Shown one piece after another: positions 44,326 to 53,512 of a stretch of 64,000 bases of DNA; the first letter of the stretch is position 1; each line of letters opens with the position of its first letter. This DNA is from JAFGRU01 sp963665915 (GTDB taxonomy: Bacteria > Desulfobacterota > Desulfuromonadia > Desulfuromonadales > JAAYDE01): contig CAXXSG010000011.1 in assembly GCA_963665915.2 (NCBI GenBank), forward strand, positions 79,199 to 143,198, in the 5' to 3' direction. Both the position numbers and the translations under genes were made by a program. The notes below the pieces were generated by a model. That model was given only the letters and a program-made list of their open reading frames with translations. It made no database searches and was not told the DNA's origin.

Positions 44326-46803
44326 TCACATTTGGGCGGTTTGAAAAGTTGCAATATCGGCTTCCGTTGTGGAAGCATGACGGGTCAGTGCCCAGTCGAG
44401 GAGTTGCTCAGAGGGGAGCGCGCGGCTGAACAGATAACCCTGGACGGTATTGCACCCCAGTTCCTGGAGCATGTCCGCCTGTTCCTGGGTTTCGACCCCT
44501 TCGGCCACTGGGTCGATCCCCAGGTGCCCGCATAGGGCTATTACGGCCGAGACGATCAGGGCGTCGTTTTTATCTGTGAGGATGTCGCGGATGAAGCTGC
44601 GGTCGATTTTCAGAGTATCAACGTTAAACAGTTTCAGGTAGCTGAGGGACGAATAACCGGTTCCGAAATCGTCAACTGCCAGTTTTACCCCCAGTTTTTT
44701 GATATGGTGAAGGTTGTTGTTGGCTGCTTTCTGGTTGACCAGGGAGTTTTCGGTAATTTCCAGTTCGAGATTCTTGGCCGGCAGTCCTGTCAGCTTCAAG
44801 GTCTTTTTCAGGATGTTGATAAGGTTTTCCTGCTGTACTTGCTTGGCGGTGAGGTTGACTGCAATTCTCAAATCCCGGAAACCGGCATCCCGCCATTGGC
44901 TGGTGCGGGTGCAGGTTTCCTTTAACATCCAGCCTGTCAACTCCGAGAGCATGCCGGTTTCGTCAAGAACCGGGATAAACTCGTCAGGTGGGACCCAGTT
45001 CCCCTTGTGGCGCCATCGAAGCAGGGCCTCCATGGCCACCAGGTCGCCTGTACCAAGCTGCAGCTGAGGCTGGTAGTGAATTTCGAATTCTCGTTTTTCA
45101 AGGGCCTTGCGCAGACTGTTTTCCAGATCCATGCGTTTGTGGGCCTGGATATTAAGCGCCGGGGTGAAAAATCGGTAGGTGCCTTTCCCTTCTTCCTTGG
45201 CCAGATACATGGCCGTGTCCGCGTTTTTGCACAGAGTGTTGATATTGGTTGCGTCCCGCGGGAAGATGGTAATTCCGATACTGGCTGTAATGAAAAGTTC
45301 CCGCCCCTCAATTACAAAGCTTCGGGACAGTTTATCCAGGAGCTTTTGCGCGATACTGGCCGGGTACTGAGTATTTTCCAGGTCCTCAAGAATGATGGTG
45401 AACTCATCTCCACCCAGACGGGCAACCGTATCGCTTTCCCGAAGGACTTTGAGCAGTCGGATAGCGACACTGTTGAGCAGTTTATCCCCAATGGGATGAC
45501 CCAGACTGTCGTTTATGGCTTTGAACCGGTCGAGGTCAATGAAAAGCAGGGCAACGTTTGAGCCCTTCCGCTTGGCGTGAGTAATGGCATGCGCCAGGCG
45601 TTCCTGAAACAGGTTGCGATTGGGCAGGTCGGTGAGGGTGTCGTAATTGGCCAGATAGGTCATCTTCCTTTCCGCATGGCGCTGTTCAGTCACGTCCTGA
45701 ATGGTCCCGAGACAGCCCTTTCTTTCGACGGTTGGTTCACCCTGAAGATGCACAATACGCTCTTCATTGTTGCGGAAAAAGGTGAATTCCACGGAAACCG
45801 GTTTTTTTATGGAAAGATTCAAAGCTCTGGCTATCCGGTTGCGTTCGCTGAGCGTCAGGAGCGCAAGAAGATTATCAACTGTCGGCTTAAAATCCCCAGG
45901 GTTTATCCCCATGACTCGAAATGCGCCGCTGGAAAGGATCAACTCCTCTGTTTCGTGGCTCCATTCCCAACTGCCGAGGCCGGCCATTTCCTGTGCTTTG
46001 GAAAGAAGCTGGCCGGTTTTTTTGAGGTCGCCGGCCATTTTGTTGAGAGCTTGCCCAAGGTCGCCAATTTCATCCGCGGTATGCACTTTGAGCTGGTGTT
46101 CCAGGTTACCGGCAGCAAACTGATCAGCCGCCAGGGTCATATCGGCCAGTGGTCTGGAAAGCGAATGGGAAAGTCGCCAGCTCAGATAAAAACCGAGCCC
46201 CATGGTGAGGCCTATACCCGCGATAGCCAGGAGTATCAGAGTGGTGCCGAAATTTTCCCAGAGGCTGTCAAGCTCTTTTTCAAGACTTTTGATTGGCGTG
46301 TGAAAAAGAGTGTTCGATATGTCTACTTTGGCGTAACCAGCTGTTTCCGCTGCATAGCCGATGGCGAGAAAAAGCTCATGTCCTTCTTCCGTCTGAATGA
46401 GGACGGGAGAATTGGGTGAAAGGTCTGCTGGAATTTTGATGCTTTCCCCATAATGGGGATTCGAATCGCTGCCGTCGGTAAGCACCCGGCTGTTTTTGTC
46501 AAGGATAAAAATGGAGTGCGTCGGTAACCAGCGGCTGATCTGGCGAATCTCATCATTGATGCCGGATATGTCGAGATTAAAAAGAGGGTTGAAAAGACGG
46601 TTGCTCAGATAATGACCGCTTTCCAGCAATGCTTCTTTCTGGTTGATGACCTGAGCCTGGGTATAGGCGTCCTTGAGCTGGTTGTGAAGATTCTGGGTCA
46701 GAGAAAACCAGAAAATTCCGGCCACTGAAAGCAGGGCGACAATGAGGACAGCCAGGAGGCCGGCAAAGCAGATTGCATATTTAGTGCTGAGAGTACGGTT
46801 CAC
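44326..46803 (-). CDS. Membrane-bound GGDEF-EAL c-di-GMP regulator
   Basis: The 825-residue protein has two membrane helices (about residues 12-35 and 185-207) around a periplasmic sensor, then HAMP (RLSHSLSRPLADMTLAADQFAAGNLEH in parts), a PAS domain (about 280-385), GGDEF (ARLGGDEFTIIL) and EAL (AMEALLRWRH). The inhibitory I-site RESD lies five residues before GGDEF. Both catalytic signatures look intact, so it could make or break c-di-GMP. It overlaps by four bases a PhnD-like binding-protein gene, suggesting the two sense a ligand together. Confidence 0.92.
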   Translation of the reverse strand: MNRTLSTKYAICFAGLLAVLIVALLSVAGIFWFSLTQNLHNQLKDAYTQAQVINQKEALLESGHYLSNRLFNPLFNLDISGINDEIRQISRWLPTHSIFILDKNSRVLTDGSDSNPHYGESIKIPADLSPNSPVLIQTEEGHELFLAIGYAAETAGYAKVDISNTLFHTPIKSLEKELDSLWENFGTTLILLAIAGIGLTMGLGFYLSWRLSHSLSRPLADMTLAADQFAAGNLEHQLKVHTADEIGDLGQALNKMAGDLKKTGQLLSKAQEMAGLGSWEWSHETEELILSSGAFRVMGINPGDFKPTVDNLLALLTLSERNRIARALNLSIKKPVSVEFTFFRNNEERIVHLQGEPTVERKGCLGTIQDVTEQRHAERKMTYLANYDTLTDLPNRNLFQERLAHAITHAKRKGSNVALLFIDLDRFKAINDSLGHPIGDKLLNSVAIRLLKVLRESDTVARLGGDEFTIILEDLENTQYPASIAQKLLDKLSRSFVIEGRELFITASIGITIFPRDATNINTLCKNADTAMYLAKEEGKGTYRFFTPALNIQAHKRMDLENSLRKALEKREFEIHYQPQLQLGTGDLVAMEALLRWRHKGNWVPPDEFIPVLDETGMLSELTGWMLKETCTRTSQWRDAGFRDLRIAVNLTAKQVQQENLINILKKTLKLTGLPAKNLELEITENSLVNQKAANNNLHHIKKLGVKLAVDDFGTGYSSLSYLKLFNVDTLKIDRSFIRDILTDKNDALIVSAVIALCGHLGIDPVAEGVETQEQADMLQELGCNTVQGYLFSRALPSEQLLDWALTRHASTTEADIATFQTAQM

Positions 46804-47741
46804 TTTTTCAGCCCAGTGTCGTTAAAAAGTTTCCGCCAGTGATCAAGGTTTTTACGGTCGGCTTCGGAAAGTCTCTCAAAACGGGCAATACTTACAGCTT
46901 TGTGGAGAGCAGACTGACCTTCTTCCGATTCATGCATCCGGATAAGAATATCGTTAACAGCCTGTCGCACATGAGGTTTTACAGTCGTAACGAATGAGAA
47001 CAGCCACCGCAAAAGGGGCTTAGTCTGGTGAATTATGCGAAGTTCTTCCCGGATTTGGGAAGGGGTACGCTGCCAGTCTCCGTCGTTAAAGGCTCCTGCT
47101 TCGGTCTTGCCCCGCTGCACCCAGTAAGCCTGATTGGCTTCCGAGTCGGCAAAGAGGTATTGGACTGCATCTGTTGGAACTTCCGGCCCGGCAGGAAATA
47201 TCTTCAAGCCGTGGTTCAGCAACGTAATGCGTGGGAGGTAATAGGCGGAGGTGGAGCGGGGGGACTCAAAGGCAATGTTATGTCCCGCAAGATCCTCCAG
47301 ATGCTTAATAGCGCTCTCTTTGCGCACGAAAAAAACAGTGTAATACTGGCGCTGGCCTTTTCTCCAGACGATGAGTTGGGGGTCGACTTTCCCGGTATCT
47401 CGCTCCACCTCGAAAGTTGGCATTATCCCTTCGATGAAGGAATCTACTTCGCCATGTTGGATTTTTTCAGATAGATCGTTCACGCTTTTGGCAATGATAA
47501 GCTTATCAACATGGATATTCTTTTCAGCCAGCCGCTTTTTCAGGTAGGCATGGAGTTTGGCGTATTGGCTGAGGGCGAGGTCTGGCTGGTCGAGGCGCTC
47601 GTTGACGACGCAAAGTCGGAAATTTGACGATTCGGCATGGCCGGGCGTTGAGCAGAGAGGCAAGCCGGCAATTATCAGGAGAAAAATGAAAAAAAACCCC
47701 GAATTTCGCATAAAAAAAATTTTTAAATCAGAAAAAAGCAT
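46800..47741 (-). CDS. PhnD-like periplasmic substrate-binding protein
   Basis: A 313-residue exported protein. A signal peptide (FFFIFLLIIAGLPLCSTPGHA) ends near residue 36. The rest resembles the phosphonate/phosphite-binding PhnD group (YAKLHAYLKKRLAEKN, GEVDSFIEG, FESPRSTSAYYLPR, VQYLFADSEANQAYWVQRG). There is no transporter beside it; instead it overlaps the GGDEF-EAL gene by four bases, so it probably acts as the sensing subunit of that protein. The start at 47741 has weak GGA; ATG 47711 is the alternative. Confidence 0.85.
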   Translation of the reverse strand: MLFSDLKIFFMRNSGFFFIFLLIIAGLPLCSTPGHAESSNFRLCVVNERLDQPDLALSQYAKLHAYLKKRLAEKNIHVDKLIIAKSVNDLSEKIQHGEVDSFIEGIMPTFEVERDTGKVDPQLIVWRKGQRQYYTVFFVRKESAIKHLEDLAGHNIAFESPRSTSAYYLPRITLLNHGLKIFPAGPEVPTDAVQYLFADSEANQAYWVQRGKTEAGAFNDGDWQRTPSQIREELRIIHQTKPLLRWLFSFVTTVKPHVRQAVNDILIRMHESEEGQSALHKAVSIARFERLSEADRKNLDHWRKLFNDTGLKK

Positions 47742-48009
47742 TATTCCGGCTTATTTTTTAGAATAAGGGTCGGTTGGTCCTAGTATTCGCAACAACAGAT
47801 CGATTTTTCAGAAAGACCGATTGGAAATGATCACTTTCCTGAAAAAGTAGATGAAAATCCTTTAAGTTAAAGGGGTTAAGGGGAAAATAGCCAAGGTTTC
47901 GTCAGGGGAAAAGAGTCGAAACAACCCGGCGTTACAGTGGTTTTTCAAAATTTGGAAACATTAGGGGGCTTTGCAGAATTTTGGCCAAGTGAAAATTTTA
48001 CGGGATTCT

Positions 48010-48900
48010 TCAGACCAATGGTCTTGCGGCGTCGAGCAGAATGAGAGCGAAAACTGCGACCATTGCCAGGTTCAGATGGAGGAACAGCCTCCGGTATTGA
48101 TCTGGCTTGCCGGTAGTGGAATAAAGGTTTTTGAGACCGAGGAATAATCCACCACCGGCCAGCAGAAAAAGTCCCCCCTGGAGCCACGCATTCCGAACCA
48201 CTTCGAAACCGGCCAGCATGGAAATTCCCCCCAGGAAGGATATTAGCCAGACCATGGCCACCCGTTTGAACTGGTTTCTGTCGATGTGATCGAAAATGCT
48301 CGGCAGGCCGGCTTTCTGAAAATCTTCGGAGTGTGTAGCCGCGAGAAACCAGAAATGGGGAATCTGCCAGAGGAAGAGAAGCGCTGACAGCAGCCATATA
48401 CGGTAGTCCTCAATCGGTCCGCCGGCCGCCAGCCAGCCCATCAGAGGGGGCAGGGCTCCGCACACTCCGCCCGGTAGCAGGCAGAGGGTGGAGCGTGGTT
48501 TCAGCAAGGTGTAAATGCCGTTATAGAGAAGGAGGCACAACAGGCCCAGAGCCAGTACTGTTCCGTTTCCGGTCTGAAAAAGAGAAGCCAGACCTGTCGC
48601 GATGAGGGCCAGGCTGATGGTCAGTCCCTTGCCTCGGGAAAGTCGCCCTGCCGTGATGGGGCGGGAGCTGGTGCGCTCCATCAGGCGGTCGCTTTTGAGC
48701 TCCTGAACCTGATTGAGAAGCGTGGCCCCGGAAGCGAGGAAAAATACGCCTGCCGCGAGGTAGAGAGCATCCAGGGGGTGGAAGTTGAAGCGGTAGAGAT
48801 AAAATCCGCACACTGAGGAGAGGGTTACCATGGCGGAAATGGGGAGGCGGAAACTCCGCGCGATGCTGATGAAGCTACTCCAGGGTCTTGAGGTAGCCAA
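48010..48900 (-). CDS. ctaB: Protoheme IX farnesyltransferase (heme O synthase)
   Basis: A UbiA-family membrane enzyme of about 296 residues that farnesylates heme b to heme o for the cytochrome oxidase. Conserved signatures are ATLLNQVQELKSDRLMERTSSRPI (NxxxDxxxD-type, here N..ELKSD) and HFWFLAATHSEDFQKAGLPS. About eight to nine helices. The TTG at 48900 overlaps coxB and follows GAGG by six bases; only one later in-frame ATG (48831) exists and it would cut the first helix. It is the last gene of the cox operon. Confidence 0.88.
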   Translation of the reverse strand: MATSRPWSSFISIARSFRLPISAMVTLSSVCGFYLYRFNFHPLDALYLAAGVFFLASGATLLNQVQELKSDRLMERTSSRPITAGRLSRGKGLTISLALIATGLASLFQTGNGTVLALGLLCLLLYNGIYTLLKPRSTLCLLPGGVCGALPPLMGWLAAGGPIEDYRIWLLSALLFLWQIPHFWFLAATHSEDFQKAGLPSIFDHIDRNQFKRVAMVWLISFLGGISMLAGFEVVRNAWLQGGLFLLAGGGLFLGLKNLYSTTGKPDQYRRLFLHLNLAMVAVFALILLDAARPLV

Positions 48901-49789
48901 TGATATCCTCGATCTCTTTTTCCGGCATATCGGCAAAACTCTGCATGACGGGCGGGTAGCCTTTGACAATATCGGCCTGTGGCTGAAGTATCGATTTTTT
49001 GATATAGGCATCGTCGACGGTGATGGTTTCCTCTATCCCTTGCCGGGTCACCACCGTTACCCGGCCGAAAATCCCCTTGAAGGAAGGGCCGATCCGTTTG
49101 CTGCCGTCGAGGGAGTGGCAGGCCATGCAGCCGTAGCGGGTGACCAGGTCTTTCCCCGTCGGCCTTTCCGCCTTCGAAGATGGCTTTTCCTTCCGATACC
49201 ATTGATTGAACTCGGATTCCGGTACGGCTTCCACAGTGGTAATCATGCTCGAATGTCCCACTCCGCAGAATTCGGCGCAGAAAATATCGTAGGAACCGGG
49301 ACCGGGAGCCCGGAACCAGGCGTAGTTACTCATGCCCGGAACGGCATCCCGCTTGACGCGGAATGCGGGGATATAAAAGCTGTGGAGCACATCTTCGGAA
49401 AAGATTTCCACCTTGACCGCCTTCCCGATCGGCACGTACAGCTTGTCACTGGTCTTTCCGTTTTCGTACTCAAAGGTCCAGGTCCACATGCGCCCGGTCA
49501 CCTTGACCTGAAGGGCGTCGGCAGGGACCTGTCGCAGTGCCAGATAGCCCGTCCACCCATAGTAGAACATGGCCAGGAAGATCAGGGTGGGAATAACTGT
49601 CCAGGTGATCTCAAGCCAGATGTTGTGGTTCGGGCTCGGTTCCGGAGCAGGATGGCGTTTGCGGTTGTAGCGGAAAACAAAAAAAATCATGACCAGCGTG
49701 ACCGCCGCCAGGAAGAACAGGGTTACCCCAAAAATATAGATGAAAACGGGGTCGACCTTTTCAGTTGTGGTAAACAGTTGCGGGTTCAA
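48875..49789 (-). CDS. coxB: Cytochrome c oxidase subunit II with fused cytochrome c domain
   Basis: The 304-residue protein has two N-terminal membrane helices, a CuA domain (AEFCGVGHSSM ligand loop with CAEFC) and a C-terminal cytochrome c domain with heme motif RYGCMACHSLDG and an IGYLKTLE end. Fused cytochrome c defines the caa3-type oxidase. The protein accepts electrons on the periplasmic side. It starts 10 bases after the subunit IV gene and overlaps ctaB. Confidence 0.95.
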   Translation of the reverse strand: MNPQLFTTTEKVDPVFIYIFGVTLFFLAAVTLVMIFFVFRYNRKRHPAPEPSPNHNIWLEITWTVIPTLIFLAMFYYGWTGYLALRQVPADALQVKVTGRMWTWTFEYENGKTSDKLYVPIGKAVKVEIFSEDVLHSFYIPAFRVKRDAVPGMSNYAWFRAPGPGSYDIFCAEFCGVGHSSMITTVEAVPESEFNQWYRKEKPSSKAERPTGKDLVTRYGCMACHSLDGSKRIGPSFKGIFGRVTVVTRQGIEETITVDDAYIKKSILQPQADIVKGYPPVMQSFADMPEKEIEDIIGYLKTLE

Positions 49790-49798
49790 ATTGCTTTC

Positions 49799-50083
49799 CT
49801 ATCGGTACAGTACATCAAAAAAGTTGAGCCCGATGAAAATGGCAAGTGTCAGAAAAGCGATCAGCAGAAACAGTTTCAGATAGAGCGGTTCGTTCTTCAG
49901 GTGCATGAAGAAAAAGATGACCAGCGCCGACTTAAGCGAAGCGATCCCCAGAGCTGCCGCGATATTGAAGGGGCCGAGATGTATCCGCGAGACAATGATC
50001 GTGATCGCGGTCAGGGCCAGAAGGAGCAGCCAGACGATCACCTGGGTACGATAACCGATTATGTGAGTTGTTTCTTTCTCCAT
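49799..50083 (-). CDS. Cytochrome c oxidase subunit IV (COX4/CyoD-like)
   Basis: A 94-residue protein with three membrane helices (VIVWLLLLALTAITIIV, IASLKSALVIFFFMHL, LFLLIAFLTLAIFIGLNF), as in bacterial caa3 subunit IV. The FFFMHL segment is typical. It lies nine bases before coxB. The palindromic repeat 50096-50237 separates it from coxC. Confidence 0.88.
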   Translation of the reverse strand: MEKETTHIIGYRTQVIVWLLLLALTAITIIVSRIHLGPFNIAAALGIASLKSALVIFFFMHLKNEPLYLKLFLLIAFLTLAIFIGLNFFDVLYR

Positions 50084-50095
50084 ATCAAACCCCGC

Positions 50096-50237
50096 CAGGG
50101 TGTTGAAAAACGGTGTCTTTGGTCCTCATACTGCGTTGCGCAGATTTTTCAAATGCTCACATATTATGTTATATGCTCCGCTTTTCAAAATTTATGCGCC
50201 TTGTCTGAGAACAAAATTCTGGTTTTTTAACACCCTG
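50096..50237. repeat. 142-bp palindromic (MITE-like) repeat within the cox operon
   Basis: CAGGGTGTTGAAAAAC (50096-50111) and GTTTTTTAACACCCTG (50222-50237) are complementary at 15 of 16 positions. The element fills the gap between the coxC stop codon and the subunit IV start, adjoining the coxC TAA directly. It has no ORF. The TGTTGAAAAA end is shared with a common family of intergenic repeats in this group, as recalled. Confidence 0.82.
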
Positions 50238-50858
50238 TTATAGCAGCAGATAATAAAGCGGAAAGATGAAAATCCAGATCAGGTCGACCAGATGCCAGTA
50301 GAGACCGCTGACTTCGAGCTGGATGAAATCATCCCCGTGAATGGACCCGTTTCTGACCCGGGCAGCCATGATCAGGATGATGAAAAGCCCGATCAGGACG
50401 TGCAGCCCGTGGAGTCCGGTGGTCACGAAATAAAGTCCGAAAAAAATAATCTCCCCGCGTGCCATTTCGCTGAGCACCGCGGAATCGGGATAGATGCCGT
50501 GGCCGATTTTTGCCGACCACTCCACATATTTAATACCCAGAAAAAGCAGCGCCGAGACCACCGTCCCGAATAAAAGAAGGATGGTTGGGGTTTTTTTGTT
50601 TTGCTGCACTGCGGTAACTGCCAGCGCGACAAAGAGGCTGCTGGTCAGCAGAACAACCGTATTGCTCCCCCCCAGAACGAGGTCCAGCCGGTGGGCGGCC
50701 TGCGCGAATTCGACAGGATACCGGGCCAGGTAGACGGCATAGAGGACGAAGAGCCCGCCGAAGAGGATGACCTCGGTAAACAGGAACAGCCACATCCCGA
50801 GCTTGGCTCCCTGGGGATCGTTTTCTTCAAGATGTCCGTTGTTACTGTTCGAAATCAT
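50238..50858 (-). CDS. coxC: Cytochrome c oxidase subunit III
   Basis: A 206-residue membrane protein with five helices, beginning MISNSNNGHLEENDPQGAKLG. LGMWLFLFTEVILFGGLF, GLYFVTTGLHGLHVLIGL and SGLYWHLVDLIWIFIFPLYYL are subunit III signatures. The ATG at 50858 overlaps the coxA end by 17 bases, so expression is coupled. Confidence 0.93.
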   Translation of the reverse strand: MISNSNNGHLEENDPQGAKLGMWLFLFTEVILFGGLFVLYAVYLARYPVEFAQAAHRLDLVLGGSNTVVLLTSSLFVALAVTAVQQNKKTPTILLLFGTVVSALLFLGIKYVEWSAKIGHGIYPDSAVLSEMARGEIIFFGLYFVTTGLHGLHVLIGLFIILIMAARVRNGSIHGDDFIQLEVSGLYWHLVDLIWIFIFPLYYLLL

Positions 50859-52461
50859 AAGGCCCTTTGGTGATGACCGGTTCTTCCTTGAAATTGACAT
50901 GCGGCAGGGGGGAAGGGAGGGTCCATTCCAGGGTTTTTGCTCCCCAGGGATTGTCTCCGGCCTTTTCCCCCTTCAAAGCGCCGCGTATCAGGTTGAAAAA
51001 CATGAGCCCGAGACCGGCGGCCAGGATCCAGGAGCCGACGGTGGCGATCAGGTTCAGAAGATGAAATTCCGGCAGATAATCGAAATAGCGTCGCGGCATG
51101 CCGCGCAGGCCGACAATTTTCATGGAAAAATAAAGGATATTGAACCCAGCGAAAAGCAGACCCCAGGCTATCGTGGCAATTTTTTTGTTGTAAAGACGAC
51201 CCGTAAATTTTGGAAACCAGTAATGAAGAGCCGCGAAAAAGGCGAATCCGGTCCCGCCGAACATGACGTAATGGAAATGGCCGACCACGAAATGGGTGTC
51301 ATGGACATGGATGTTGGTGGCCGCCGAGCCGAGAACCAGGCCGGAGATTCCGCCCAGAGAAAAAAGGAAGACAAAGGCCAGGGCGAAAAGCATGGGCGGA
51401 TCGAGGGATATGGACCCTTTGTAAAGGGTGGCCACCCAGTTGAAGACCTTGATGGCGGAAGGAATGGCAACCAGAAAAGTGAGAAGTGAGAAGACAAAAA
51501 TGGCCATGTCGCTTATCCCGCTCACGAACATGTGGTGGGCCCAGACGAGGGAGCCGAAGAGAGCGATGGCCAGGCTCGAAAAGGCGATGGCCCAGTAGCC
51601 GAAAATATGTTTGCGGGCGAAAACCGGAATGATGTCCGTAACGATCCCCATAGCCGGCAGGATCATGATATAGACCGCCGGATGGGAATAGATCCAGAAC
51701 ATATGCTGATACATGATCGGGTCGCCCCCCTTGGTCGGGTCGAAGAGCCCTATCCCGAAAATCCTTTCCAGGACGATAAGCGTGACCGTGATCCCGAGAA
51801 TGGGGGTGGCCAGGACCTGCACCCAGGCCGTGGCATAGAGGGACCAGGTGAAGAGAGTCAGTCTTCCCCAAGTCATCCCCCGCGCGCGCAGGCGGTGAAC
51901 CGTGGTAATAAAGTTCAGGCCGGTGAGAATCGAGGAGAAACCGAGGATGAAGACCCCGAAGGCGGCCATGGAGACATTGGTCGCGGTTTTGGTGCTGAAC
52001 GGGACATAGAAGGTCCAGCCGGTGTCGGGTGGCCCGCCGCCGCTGAAAAGCGAGGTCAGGGCGAGCATCCCGCCGAGGACATAGAGCCACCAGGACAGGA
52101 GGTTGAGGCGTGGGAACGCCACGTCATTGGCGCCGATCTGGATCGGCATGAACAGGTTGCCGAAAACCCCGGGAATACCGGGGATGATGAACAGAAAAAT
52201 CATGACCACGCCATGGACCGTGAACAGGGCGTTGTAGGTCTGGGCGTTGACGATGGTCTGCCCCGGAGCGATCAGTTCGAGGCGGATCAGGAGGCCTAGG
52301 AGAGCACCGACGCAGAACATGGAAAGCACCGAGTAGAGGTAGAGCATTCCAATGCGCTTGTGATCGGTGGAAAAGATCCAGCTCAAAATGCCCGAGTCTT
52401 CGCCGCTGCCGCCGAGAAATCCCCGATCTTCGATCTTTGGTGAAGGACGCAGTTGGGTCAT
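50842..52461 (-). CDS. coxA: Cytochrome c oxidase subunit I, A2-type
   Basis: The 539-residue catalytic subunit has 12 helices with heme and CuB ligands: VHGVVMIFLFIIP (heme a), HMFWIYSHPAVYIMILP, WAHHMFVSG (CuB), THFVVGHFHYVM (high-spin and low-spin heme). The YSHPAVYI segment replaces the glutamate of A1 enzymes, which marks the A2 subfamily of heme-copper oxidases typical for caa3. Oxygen reduction and proton pumping at the inner membrane are expected. An intergenic repeat lies upstream. Confidence 0.95.
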   Translation of the reverse strand: MTQLRPSPKIEDRGFLGGSGEDSGILSWIFSTDHKRIGMLYLYSVLSMFCVGALLGLLIRLELIAPGQTIVNAQTYNALFTVHGVVMIFLFIIPGIPGVFGNLFMPIQIGANDVAFPRLNLLSWWLYVLGGMLALTSLFSGGGPPDTGWTFYVPFSTKTATNVSMAAFGVFILGFSSILTGLNFITTVHRLRARGMTWGRLTLFTWSLYATAWVQVLATPILGITVTLIVLERIFGIGLFDPTKGGDPIMYQHMFWIYSHPAVYIMILPAMGIVTDIIPVFARKHIFGYWAIAFSSLAIALFGSLVWAHHMFVSGISDMAIFVFSLLTFLVAIPSAIKVFNWVATLYKGSISLDPPMLFALAFVFLFSLGGISGLVLGSAATNIHVHDTHFVVGHFHYVMFGGTGFAFFAALHYWFPKFTGRLYNKKIATIAWGLLFAGFNILYFSMKIVGLRGMPRRYFDYLPEFHLLNLIATVGSWILAAGLGLMFFNLIRGALKGEKAGDNPWGAKTLEWTLPSPLPHVNFKEEPVITKGPYDFEQ

Positions 52462-52516
52462 GGTTTTATTTATCTCTTATTGAAACTATTCACGTTGTTG
52501 CTTGACCGGTTCCAGG

Positions 52517-52594
52517 CGCCCATTCCAAGGGCCGCATAAACTTAACTGTCACCATCCAGGCGCCAGAATACCATTCCCATGGGCGCCGGGAGTC
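52517..52594. repeat. Dispersed intergenic repeat, copy 2
   Basis: GCGCCCATTCCAAGGGCCGC at one end and CCCATGGGCGCCGGGAGTC at the other, resembling 20869-20935. It fills most of the 148-base gap between sco and coxA. Confidence 0.7.
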
Positions 52595-52609
52595 GATTGT
52601 GCTGAATCG

Positions 52610-53512
52610 TTACGGTTTTTTCTTTTTTCTTCCGGTCAGGATCAGAAAGGTCAGCAGCCCTCCCAGGGTGATCAGGATAACGGTGGCGGAGATGCGCAGC
52701 AGGTTGAAGACATAGGTTTTCTGCTCGGGATCGTAGCTGAAGCAGAAGCTCACCAGCTTGCGCACGGTTCGCCCTTCTTTCCCTTCGGCGGCTTCCATCA
52801 GCGCCAGGGTGAGATCCATTGGGAGAAAAGAGGTGCCGTACAGGTAGCGGGCGATTTTCCCATCCGGAGAAACGATGAAGATGGCCACCGGATGGAGGAA
52901 ATCCTTCCCCTGGCGCATAAAGCGGTAGCCGGCCGCATCGGTCAGTTGATGGATGGTATGGATATCCCCGCTAAGAAAAGACCAGGCTTCCACGGGAAAT
53001 TCGTTATTCATGGCGGTCATGTAGATGGTTTGACTGCGGTGAGCCGTTGCGACGGTTTCGGTCTCGTCAAAGCTGATGGAGATGACTCGGAACTCTTTTC
53101 CTGGTTTGAGCTTGACGTTCCTCAGAACCTCGGCCAGCCCGGCCTGGAGAAAGTTGCAGACATTGGGGCAGCGGTAATAGACCGGGGCGATGATGGTCGG
53201 AACGGTTATCAACTCGCGCAGGGTGACCGTCTCTCCCGTGGCATCGGTGAAGCGCAGATCGAGCGGAATATGCTCGCCAAGCTTTTCCGTCAACCCGACC
53301 TTGTCCCCCATATCGGCAGGGGTCTCGGGATGGACGTGCATGGTTGCGTGGTTTTCCGGCGCCGCGGCTTTTTCCTTCCCGCCATGATCGTGATGCATCA
53401 TGGGTTGGGATGTTTCCTCCGCTGTTGCCGGGAAACCCAGGAAAAAAGGCAGAATGAGAATCGAGAGGATCAAGAGCATGATGCCGGGATTTTTGTAGAG
53501 GTAATATCTCAT
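52610..53512 (-). CDS. SCO1/SenC-type copper chaperone
   Basis: A roughly 300-residue protein with an N-terminal signal/anchor (IMLLILSILILPFFLGF), a histidine-rich linker (MMHHDHGGKEK, HATMHVHPE) and the thioredoxin-like SCO domain with YYRCPNVCNF (copper CxxxC) and DFLHPVAIFIV (copper histidine). A C-terminal membrane helix follows (VILITLGGLLTFLIL). It loads copper into CuA of subunit II. Start at ATG 53512 is chosen from the signal peptide; the frame is open to 53641. It heads the cox operon. Confidence 0.9.
   Translation of the reverse strand: MRYYLYKNPGIMLLILSILILPFFLGFPATAEETSQPMMHHDHGGKEKAAAPENHATMHVHPETPADMGDKVGLTEKLGEHIPLDLRFTDATGETVTLRELITVPTIIAPVYYRCPNVCNFLQAGLAEVLRNVKLKPGKEFRVISISFDETETVATAHRSQTIYMTAMNNEFPVEAWSFLSGDIHTIHQLTDAAGYRFMRQGKDFLHPVAIFIVSPDGKIARYLYGTSFLPMDLTLALMEAAEGKEGRTVRKLVSFCFSYDPEQKTYVFNLLRISATVILITLGGLLTFLILTGRKKKKP

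Noticed and set aside
48830..50230. 466-codon plus-strand ORF across ctaB-coxB-cox4
   Set aside because: Antisense to three clear cox genes and without motifs; a codon-bias artefact.
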